Assembly: GCA_014529385.2 (NCBI GenBank)
Contig: CM043963.1
Coordinates: 77,491,412-77,555,411 of the forward strand
Source: Adiantum capillus-veneris
Taxonomy: Eukaryota; Streptophyta; Polypodiopsida; Polypodiales; Pteridaceae
Direction of reading: 5' to 3'
DNA length: 64,000 nucleotides
Under the pieces are notes generated by a model. That model searched no databases. It saw only the letters and a list, made by a program, of their open reading frames with translations, and was not told the origin of the DNA. Position numbers and translations under genes: made by a program. Shown here one piece after another: positions 46,176 through 56,100 of the stretch (within the stretch, counting starts at the first letter, position 1; each line of letters begins with the position of its first letter).

Positions 46176-46979
46176 TACTTCTTGACGCAGTCAAAGTTAT
46201 CCGAAAAGCACATGCAATGGGCAAACATTCTCTCTATGTTCCACTTTCATATTCTCTATGTGGAAGGCAGAAGAATGTTATGGCTGATGCGTTATCAAGA
46301 AAGCCACAAATTTCAGCTGTGTCAATTCTTTATGATCATGAGCTTGATGACATGAAGGAACAATATGCTATTGATGAAGATTTTGCAAGGATCTTTGAAC
46401 AGTTGCAAGATGGGCAACGCCATTAGCACTACCTCCTCAAGGATGGTTTTATGACGATGCATGGCAGAATAGGTGTCACTAGGCCATTACGACATAAGGT
46501 TATGGTAGAAATCCATGTCCCACAGTATGCAGGGCATCGTGGTATAGATGCGACAGTGAAAGCGGTTGAGACATTCTTTTATTCGGCCTATTTTGAGGAG
46601 AGATGTGGATGCCTTTGTGCGAGCATGCGTGATTTGACAAAAGGTCAAGTTTGACAGGCAAAAGGCACCAGGGTTATTACAGCCACTGCCTATTCCAGAT
46701 AAGCCATGGGAAAGCATTGCTATGGATTTTATCTTTGATCTTCCAAGAACGCCGACAAGGAATGATGGTATATGGACCATTATTTGCAGGTTCAGCAAGC
46801 AGACCCATTTTATTCCTGTCAAGAAGAAGAAAAAATCTTGCCAAATGGCACAATTGTTTATGTACAGTGTTTTCAAGTACCATGGTATGCCATAATCTAT
46901 TGTCAGTGATCGTGATCCTCGTATGACGAGCGTGTTTTGAAGAGGCTTGTTTGAAAACATGGGCACCACACTCAAGTTT

Positions 46980-47689
46980 TGTTACAAATTGTTGACGTGT
47001 CAAGCTACTGAAGAACAGAGCCAACCTACAGATCCTGGCCAAGGAGCCTAAATCCTAAGTGAACAAGCAGAAGCAGCAGAAGAAGTTTTATCAGCTTGCA
47101 AAGTCTTGCCGAGTGGCCTATCGCTAAAGAGGAGTTCCCACAAACTTCTGGAACCCCGTCCGATGGGGCAAGTGACGTAAAGGCATTAAAATAAAGCAAG
47201 CCCACACACACACGTGCGGAGAACTAATGACGTGGTAGCTCTGGAGACAGATTTCCGTAATTCATGCTGGTTGTGCTAACATAGCAACAAGTACGGAATT
47301 CCGCGTTTTACGTTGGCTGTGCTGACGTGGCACCTGTACAGATTTCTGCAAAACGTGCTGGCAGCTTTTGGGCGTGAGTGCTTTTGGGGCCAGATGATTT
47401 TGAGTTTGAAGCTTTTCATGTAACTTCTTTTCATTGGCCAAGGGCTCATTCTCTAGCACTCTTCCGGGTGAAGGTGCAGAGCGTGTGTACCGGTATTGTA
47501 CTGAGTTCAAGCAATAGAAAGAAATACCGAAAGGGGCGCCAAGGTTTGGGGCCAATGCTCTCTTGGGGTGTAATTCCGTCACCCCCTGTCTCTTGTGGTC
47601 TATCTCTTTCAGTTCAATTGTTATTTGACGTGCTTAAAGTTGTTCAGTCTATTCTTTTCCGTTGGCACGTGGAGCTCGTTCCCTTGACA
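46980..47689 (+). mobile_element. Solo LTR (family F2) in E3 integrase
   Basis: TGTTACAAATTGTTGACG..TTCCCTTGACA, 710 bp, flanked by AGTTT at 46975-46979 and 47690-47694. Removing it and one repeat restores the integrase frame. It is homologous to the solo LTR at 52107-52833 and to 50222-50863. Confidence 0.92.
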
Positions 47690-49290
47690 AGTTTTCCTCC
47701 TCATTTCATCCACAAATTGTTGGGCAGTCAGAAGAGGCTAATTCTATTGTCTTTGATCTGTTGAAGTGTTATGTGTCAGATAATAAGGGCAAGTGGGAAC
47801 AATATCTACCTATGCTTGAGTATGCGTACAACAATAATGTGCGGTCGTCAACAGGCAAGACACCTTTTGAGATTGTTGAGGGTGACAAAAAGGTTCCTCC
47901 CATTTTGCACACAAAGGACAAAATTTTCGAAGCAGATCGATATGTTGAGAACATGGATGGAATGTATAAGAAAATCAAGCTTGCCTTGGAGAAAACTCAG
48001 GCAAAGCAAAAAAGGGCAGCTGATCGTCACCGTCGTGAATTGTTGTTTTCACCTGGTGATTGGGTACTTTTACGGTTTGAAAAGGCAAGTTTAAAGAAGA
48101 TGAAAGGCAAGGAAAGGTTGTTTCTGAAGCTCAGCATGCATTACTATGGACCTTTTCAAGTACTTGAGAAGATCAACGATGTTGCGTATAGGCTGAAATT
48201 GCCTCACACTTGGAAGATTTATAATGCGTTTCATGTGAGTCTTCTAAGATCCTTTGTGGGTGATATACCAGAAGATATGTCAGATCAAGATCTTGGATGT
48301 ACCCTGTGCTGACGTGGCACCTGTACAGATTTCTGCAAAACGTGCTGGCAGCTTTTGGGCGTGAGTGCTTTTGGGGCCAGATGATTTTGAGTTTGAAGCT
48401 TTTCATGTAACTTCTTTTCATTGGCCAAGGGCTCATTCTCTAGCACTCTTCCGGGTGAAGGTGCAGAGCGTGTGTACCGGTATTGTACTGAATTCAAGCA
48501 ATAGAAAGAAATACCGAAAGGGGCGCCAAGGTTTGGGGCCAATGCTCTCTTGGGGTGTAATTCCGTCACCCCCTGTCTCTTGTGGTCTATCTCTTTCAGT
48601 TCAATTGTTATTTGACGTGCTTAAAGTTGTTCAGTCTATTCTTTTCCGTTGGCACGTGGAGCTCGTTCCCTTGACAAGTTTTCCTCCTCATTTCATCCAC
48701 AAATTGTTGGGCAGTCAGAAGAGGCTAATTCTATTGTCTTTGATCTGTTGAAGTGTTATGTGTCAGATAATAAGGGCAAGTGGGAACAATATCTACCTAT
48801 GCTTGAGTATGCGTACAACAATAATGTGCGGTCGTCAACAGGCAAGACACCTTTTGAGATTGTTGAGGGTGACAAAAAGATTCCTCCCATTTTGCACACA
48901 AAGGACAAAATTTTCGAAGCAGATCGATATGTTGAGAACATGGATGGAATGTATAAGAAAATCAAGCTTGCCTTGGAGAAAACTCAGGCAAAGCAAAAAA
49001 GGGCAGTTGATCGTCACCGTCGTGAATTGTTGTTTTCACCTGGTGATTGGGTACTTTTACGGTTTGAAAAGGCAAGTTTAAAGAAGATGAAAGGCAAGGA
49101 AAGGTTGTTTCTGAAGCTCAGCATGCATTACTATGGACCTTTTCAAGTACTTGAGAAGATCAACGATGTTGCGTATAGGCTGAAATTGCCTCACACTTGG
49201 AAGATTTATAATGCGTTTCATGTGAGTCTTCTAAGATCCTTTGTGGGTGATATACCAGAAGATATGTCAGATCAAGATCTTGGATGTACC
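47317..49290 (+). repeat. 987-bp tandem duplication (LTR end plus integrase C-terminus)
   Basis: 47317-48303 is repeated at 48304-49290 with a constant offset of 987. The two differ visibly at only about three positions in translation (S/N in the LTR frame, V/I and A/V in integrase). Break points lie inside the F2 LTR and inside the integrase tail, with CTG/TGTACC-scale microhomology at most. Confidence 0.95.
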
Positions 49291-49435
49291 AGAAGTAGAG
49301 GAACTTGATGGGATCTTGGTTCCTAAGCAGATTTTGGCACATAAGGAAAGAAAAGTTAAGGGAAAAGTTGCACGACGGTATTTGGTGAAGGTCAGGAACT
49401 ATCCACCTACGGATGCAAAGTGAATGGAAGAGTAT

Positions 49436-49798
49436 GAACTATTAGAGTCACCAAATGTATTGCAGCTTTACCTTGAGGCCTTTGGGTTACAACCTCCGTA
49501 TGCCCCAACCCAACGTGTTCAAAAGAGGGGTAATGATGGAGCTAGCACATCAAATGTACATACGAATTCAGTGCAATAGAAGTGGACACTGCTCTATAAA
49601 TGCTAAAGGCATATGCTCACTTCTATCTTAGATGAAATGAAAAAAGTATGAAGGTCTCATTAAATCATTTGTATCTATGTTTCATGACCTTTCCTGCGGA
49701 TACATGTGATGATAAAAGGGTACTAATCACCCTAAATCATCTATGGCATGTATATTTGGCATGCAATCGAGGACATTTGCGATTTCAAGAGGGGGGTA
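49436..49798 (+). other. E3 3' untranslated region and polypurine tract
   Basis: Continues the decayed integrase tail (MEEYELLESPNVLQLYLEAF in frame after the stop) to ~49520, then noncoding. It ends with the purine tract AAGAGGGGGGTA at 49787-49798 directly before the 3' LTR. Confidence 0.75.
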
Positions 49799-50863
49799 TG
49801 TCACGAAGCTGTGGCAACCACTAACCTTGATTTTCTTTAATTTTTGGGACCCTCTTTTTGAAGCCACAAATGGTTGAACATTGTGTGGCCAAGGTGAAAT
49901 CGCCGACGGCCGACGGCCGTTTCACCCGCAATCAGGAAGGGCAAGTTGCTACGAGATGGTCGGGCTAGTCGATACTGGAATCCGAGTAGTAAGAGAGTGT
50001 CTAGGCTCAGTTTAAAGTCATTTAGGCCCCTCGCTACACTTAATAAGTCGGTGGGTACTAGGAATTAACTCAAAAGAGGCTAAGTGGACACTTGGCAGCT
50101 CCAGATGCATTTGCCAAAATCATCAGCAAGAGGGGGCGCCTAAATTGAGAGAAGGCGCTGATTTTGATCATAAGTGAACCACTTTGTGCATGAGTAATGG
50201 TGCAAGTGATCACAGCTTTAAGCCAACTTGCAGATCCCGACGGAGGGGCTTAAACCCTAAGAAGAACAAGTAACAGAAGAAGAAGTCCTACCAACTTATG
50301 GGGAACACGTCCGATGGGGCCCCAGTGACATAAAGGAACTAAAATAAAGCAAGACCCACACACACACCCCCCAAGAATTACACGAAAGCTGATGACGTGG
50401 TAGCTGTACGAACGCTCCGGATTTTTCGCTAACATGATGACGTGGCACTGTACGGATTTCCGCGTTTTGCGTTGACTGTTGACGTGGCAACTGTACGAAT
50501 TTCCGTGATTTACGCTGGCAGCTTTTTGCCACTACTTTTGGACTAGAAGCTTTTGAGTTCGAAGGCTTTTCATGTAAACTGCTTTTGGGGCCTATGGGGC
50601 TTTAAATATGAGGCCATGGGCTCATTCTCGAGCATGCTTCCTGAAGAAGGTGCAGAGTCTGGAGTACCGGCTTGTACCGAGTTGATGCAATATAAAGGAA
50701 TATCGAAAGGGGCGCCAAGGTTTGGGGCCAATACTCTCTGAGGTGGAATTCCGCCACTCCGTGTCGCGTGTCGTCTCTCTCTCTCAGTTCAATTGTTATT
50801 GAAGTGCTAAAAGTCTGTTCAGTCTGTCCTTTTCTATTGGCACGTGGTGCCCGTCTTGTGACA
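49799..50863 (+). repeat. Chimeric 3' LTR of E3
   Basis: The first 423 bp belong to the E3 LTR (match 38445-38886). From 50222 (GCCAACTTGCAGATCCCGAC) to the GTGACA end it matches the F2 solo LTR from 52148 on. The switch falls at GCTTTAA|GCCAACTT. It includes GCTTTTGG / TTTCATGTAAACTG and a short CT tract near 50775. Confidence 0.85.
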
Positions 50864-50868
50864 TCTTA

Positions 50869-51870
50869 ACCATAAATTCGCCTGGCTGCTAGGGAAGCTT
50901 GGCGACCAGAGACTTCGTTCTGGTGATGAGTTCTACAAAAGTCTCATTTGGCTGGAGCATCAAGTTGGCCAACTCATCTAGAACTTTCTCTTAGAAGTCC
51001 CCTGGTCTGAAAGCTTCAAAGAAATGCTTTCGTAATGTGGCCCAAGTCGTTAAGTGGTTCTCTGCAAATTGATTGTACCATTTATCTGCTAAGCCATCCA
51101 AGGTTGATGGAGTACTAGGTAGGCATCTTCTCTGTTGAGACCACAACCCTTGCAGAGGGATACAAATCTCCTAGCATGATCGTTTGCATCCTCTGTGAAG
51201 AAACCTTTGAAAGTCGGAAACTTGATGTTCACCTTAGCCGAAACGCTTGTCAGCTCCTCCATGGCTGTCTATTCCTGAACCTGTTGCTCAAGAGGTTGCT
51301 GTAACACAGTGGGTGAGAACTGAACTGAGGAAGGTAACCTGGGAGGTGAAGAACCGGTTGAGGGAGTGGAGGTAGATGCGTGGGAAGGTAGGGGTAACGG
51401 GGCTGGTGGACTTCTACTCGGCACAAAGGGTTGGCGCTTCCGCTGATAGTACTTCAGAGAACTTAGTAGTGGACTTTGTCGATCTTTAAATTTCCTAGTA
51501 TATGTCATCCAGTAATCAAAAGCCCACCCAAGCTTTGGGCACGACGACCTTCAACTTACTAAACATCGGTCCAGACTCCCCTAGACCAGGGCGAGTGACT
51601 AGACCACTTGGCTAGATCTGGATTGGACCCTGTGGCGTCAGCGTAATGTTTACATGTTCCATCGTACTCATGCAAACCCGTTCCCACTCTTCAAGCTTTC
51701 CCTTAGGCAATCGTTACGGTTTGCTTCGGAAGTTGGTGATATCACCGTAGAGATACATCGGCTTTCCTATGAATGTTTCTAGCTACTCTGTAGAATTGAG
51801 TAGTTCTATGTTCTTCCCCTTGTACATTACCCTTTCGGTGGGTTTTCCTCGCTTTGAGGTTTCCCACTAG
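50869..51870 (-). pseudogene. Gypsy-type gag remnant
   Basis: Decayed minus-strand frames: N-terminal block near 51830-51690 (ETFIGKPMYLYGDITNFRSK, then LPKGKLEEWERVC after a break), a Pro-rich segment (51508-51269) and a gag core at 51250-50900 (VNIKFPTFKGFFTEDANDHA, ARRFVSLCRGL). Stops occur throughout. The link to a gypsy gag is by general pattern, not a specific family match. Confidence 0.5.
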
Positions 51871-52106
51871 TAAATTAATCAATTCGATTTACAAAAAGTG
51901 TGTGTTTACACACACACATGGTATACACATCGTGTGAGTGTGTGTGTGTGTGTGTGTACATCTATATATTGGCACAGTTGGAGTGTGTGTGTGTATACGC
52001 ATGCATGCGTGCAGACGCACAAGGGCGCACTAATCAAACGCTAGCGTTCTGTATAATACCAAGATCCCCCTGAAACGTTTGTAAGTTGCAACATTTAGAT
52101 GATGCA
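51871..52106. repeat. Spacer with (TG)n tract
   Basis: No gene. TG repeats at about 51935-51957 and a shorter one near 51982; the last five bases (ATGCA) are the target duplication of the next LTR. Confidence 0.6.
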
Positions 52107-52677
52107 TGTCACAAACTGCTGACGTGTCAAAGCCCTGAAGAAGAGAGCCAACTTGCAGATGCCGGCCGAGGGGCCTAAACCCTAAGAAGAACAAGTAACA
52201 GAAGAAGAAGTCCTACCAACTTATGGGCACCCCGTCCGATGGGGGCCCCAAGTGACATAAAGGAAGTAAAATAAAGCAGGACCAACACACACACTTGTGC
52301 AAACTGATGACATGGCAGATTTTTGAAAATTACGTTGATATTGCTGGCGTGGCAGGTTGTACGGATTTCCGCGTTTTGCGTTGACTGATGACGTGGCAAT
52401 TGTACGGATTTCCGTGAATCACGTTGACAGCTTTTTGGCATTGCTTTTGGACCAGAAGCTTTTAAGTTTCAAAGGCTTTTCATGTAAACTGCTTTTGGGA
52501 CCTAGGGCCTTTAAATATGAGGTCAGGGCTCATTCTCTGGCATGCTTCTTGGAGAAGGTGCAGAGTCTCGAGTACCGGCTTGTATTGTGTTGATGCAATA
52601 TAAAGAAATACCGAAAGGGGCGCCAAGGTTTGGGGCCGATACTCTCTGGGGTGGAATTCTGCCACTCCGTGTCGCAT

Positions 52678-52759
<82 letters not shown>

Positions 52760-52833
52760 CAATTGTTATTGAAGTGCTAAAAGTCTGCTCAATCTGCTCT
52801 TTTCTATTGACACGTGTTGCCCGTCTTGTGACA
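52107..52833 (+). mobile_element. Solo LTR (family F2), 727 bp
   Basis: TGTCACAAACTGCTGACG..CGTCTTGTGACA, flanked by ATGCA at 52102-52106 and 52834-52838. It contains a (CT)n tract of ~75 bp (52681-52755), which is only a few units long in the related LTR at 50222-50863. Confidence 0.93.
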
Positions 52834-52838
52834 ATGCA

Positions 52839-53112
52839 CATGCATAATCTACATTGAGTGACCTCATTCCCATTTAATAAGCTTATGTATGTTTCTAGAA
52901 TTAACCGATAGTATTTTGTGTGAGAGTCACTCCCAAGATTCGGGAACTCCTAATGTTTCGAACATTATGTTCAGTGAAAGGGCCATAAGTTTGAGAGGTC
53001 TCGTGGTTGTCGAAACAGTAGAGGTTACAAGGTCTAAAGCTATAATGTTTTGTGCACTTTGCGATAAGTTTGTTGTCCTGACATGCCCCTTAGTAGTAGT
53101 GCAAAGAATGTT
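52839..53112. other. Unassigned sequence before the satellite
   Basis: No coding or repeat signal recognised; A/T-rich ordinary intron sequence. Confidence 0.5.
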
Positions 53113-56100
53113 AGTGCACATGTACCCCTGCAAAGTTTTACGGGCATCAAAATCCGTCTCAACGGTCCAAGGCGGCACAATCGCCAACTTTTGGCCGGTG
53201 GGCCCTATATAAACCCAACGGCCAAAAGAATGTGATTGTGCTGCCTTTGACTACCGAGATGGGAACGGGTGTCCATGCAACTTTGCAGGGGTGAAAAAAC
53301 CACACTAATCCCCACCCCTGTAAAGTTTCATGGGCATCGCAATCTGTCCCAACGATCCAAGATAGCACAATCGTCAACTTTCAGTCGTTGGGCCCTTGGT
53401 GAGGCCAATGCCACCATGGACCAACAAGACGAGAACAAATGGCCATGAAACTTTTCTGGGACAAGAGAACCACACTAATCCTCACCCCTGCAAAGTTTCA
53501 TGGCCATTACAATCCATCTCGGCGGTCCAAGGCTGCACAATTACCAACTTTTGGCCGTTGGACCCTTGGCGAGCCCAATGGCCAAAAAATTGGTAATAAT
53601 GCCGCCTTGGACCTTTAAGATGGGAACTGATGGCCATGCAACTTTCCAGGGGTGAGGAAATCATATTAAACCCTACCCTTGTAAAGTTTCGTGGGTATCG
53701 CAATCCGTCCAGGGTGGCACACTTGCCAAATTTTGGCCGTTAGGCCCTGGCAAGCCCAAAGCCAAAATATTGGAGATTGTACCACCTTAGACCGGCGAGA
53801 CAACAATGGATGGCCATGAAACTTTGCAAGGGTAGGAAAAGCACACTAATCTCCACGCCTACAAAGTTTCATGGGCATCACAGTCCGTCTCGACGGTCCA
53901 CAACGACACAATTGCCAACTTTTCGGCGTTGGGTCCTTAGCGAGCCCAAAGCCAATAAATTGGCGGTTGTGCCACCCTAGACTGACGAGACAGGAACGGA
54001 TAGCCATGAAACTTTGCAGGGATAAGGGAAGCAAACTAAACCCATTCATGGCCATTACAATCCGTCTCGATATGATCCAAGGCATCACAATCGCCAACTT
54101 TTGGCCGTTGGCCCTTGGTGAGCCCAAAGCCAAAAATTTGGCGATTGTGCCACCCTAGACCGATGAGACAGAAACGGATGGCCATGAAACTTTGCGGGGA
54201 TAGACAAAGCACACTAATCCTTGCCCTACAGTGTTTCATGTCCATTGCATTTCGTCTTGATGATCCTCCAACTTTTGGCCGTTGGGCTCTTTGTGAACCC
54301 AAAGCCAAGAAATTGGCGATTGTGCCACCTTGGAACGATAAAATGGGATGCAATGAAAATGAAACTTTGCAAGGGTAGGGGAAGCACACTAATCCTCATT
54401 CTTTGCGAATCCAAAGCCAAAAAATGAGCAATTGTGCCACCCTTGACTGATGAGATGGGAACGGATGGCCATGAAACTTTGTGGAAGCAAGGGAAGTGCA
54501 CTAATTCTTTCCCCTATAAAGTTTCATGGCCATCACAATCTGTCTTGATGATCCAAGGCCGCACAATCACCAACTTTTGGATAATGGGCCCTTTACAAGC
54601 CCAAAGCCAAAAGATTGGTGATTGATCAACCTTGGACCAATGAGATGGAAACGGATGGCCAAGAAACTTTGCCGAGGCAGGGAATTTTTTCTCATCCTCA
54701 TCCTTGCAAAGTCTCATGGGCATTGCAATCCATCTCAATGAACCAAACGGACACAATCCCCAACTCTTGGTTGTTGGGCCCTTAGTGAGCCCAAAGCAGA
54801 AATATTGGCGATTAAGCCACCCTGTACCAACTAACGGGAGTGGATGGCCATGAAAATCTGTGGGGGTAGGGGAATCACACTGGTCCCTACCCCTACAAGG
54901 TTTTTTTGCCATCGCAATCCTCTTGTCGATCCAAGGCGGCACAATCGCAAACTTTTGGCCGCTAGGTCCTTGGCGAGCCCCAAGCCAAAAAAATTTGGTG
55001 ATTGTGCCACCTTGGACCGACGAGATGGGACCAGATGGCCATGAAAATTTGTAGGGGGGAGAGTAGCAATAATCCTTGCTCCTAAAAAGTTTCATGGCCA
55101 TCGCAATCCGTCTCAACGGTCCAGGGTGGCACATTCACCAACTTTTGGCCGTTGGCACAAAGCCGAAAAATTGACGACTCCGTCGCCTTGTACCAACAAG
55201 ACGGGAATAGATGGCCATGAAAGCTTGTAGGGGAAGGGGAAGCACACTAATCTCCACATGCATAATGTTTCCTGGCAATACCTTTCCGTCTCGATGATCC
55301 AAGGCGGCACAATCACCAACTTTTGATCGTTGGGTCCTAAGTGAGCTCAAAACCAAAAAATTAACGATTGTGCCACCCTAGACCAACGAGACGAAAAGGG
55401 ATCACCATAAAACTTTTTAGGGACAAGGGAAGCACACTAAACCCAGTCCCTAAAAGTTTCATGGGCATCGCAATCCGTCATGACGATTCAAGAAGGCACA
55501 ATTGCCAACTTTTGGCCGTTGGCCCTTGGTGAGCCCAACGTCCAAAAAATTGGTGATTGTGCCGCCTTGGATTGCCGAGATGGGAAGAAATGGCCATGAA
55601 ACTTTGCAAGGGTAGATAAAGCACACTAATCCTTGTCTCTCCAAAGTTTCATGGATATCACAATCTGTCTCAACGATCCACAGCGGCACAATCGTCAACT
55701 CTTGGTCGTTGCTTATTTAATATTCATAGACAAAGATTTCTATTCACTTTTGTCTTAACTTGGTCACCTTTAGCTTTCTCTTTCTCTATCTTCCATCTAA
55801 AACAGTCCTACTGTATATGACCAAGCTAATTGCAATGGTAATAATTTATGTCATGACAAGAATGAGATTTGCTTCTTCATTTTATGTTTCTACAAAATCC
55901 TTTCTTGACTCTGATCTACCACGAACATCAAGAACAGTAGAATATTTCTCACTATCATTGTTTTCCATATTCATGCAAAGTTTCATGGACATCGCAATCC
56001 GTCTCGACGATCCAGGACAGCACAATTGCCAATTTTTTGCCATTAGACACGCCCAAGGCCAAAAAATTGGCGATTGTGCAACCCTGGACAGACAAGATGG

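Larger units (their letters stand above)
46176..49435 (+). pseudogene. E3 integrase with chromodomain-like tail, interrupted
   Basis: Start VMADALSRKPQISAV (end of RNase H linker), a partial zinc-finger region near 46500-46640, and a core with MDFIFDLP (~46722), a SDRDPRMTS-type block (~46905) and GTTLKFS (~46960). A 710-bp LTR then splits the codons before SSFHPQIVGQSEEANS. The C-terminal half (KWEQYLPMLEYAYNNNVRSS, DWVLLRFEKASLKKMK, WKIYNAFHVSLLRSFVGDIP) appears twice because of a tandem duplication. The tail of the second copy (ELDGILVPKQILAHKERKV, YLVKVRNYPPTDAK) resembles a chromodomain, ended by TGA where TGG would be expected. Confidence 0.85.
38445..50863 (+). mobile_element. Ty3/gypsy element E3 with nested insertions
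   Basis: A 5' LTR fragment (38445-39326, TGTCACGAGCCTCTGGCAACC) and a 3' LTR start (49799, TGTCACGAAGCTGTGGCAACC) are in direct orientation around gag-PR-RT-RNaseH-IN coding sequence. It is interrupted by element E4 (39327-43354) and by a solo LTR in integrase (46980-47689), and altered by a 987-bp tandem duplication. The two outer LTRs are both incomplete, and the flanks (TTACA left, TCTTA right) do not match, so the ends have been rearranged. Confidence 0.82.
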
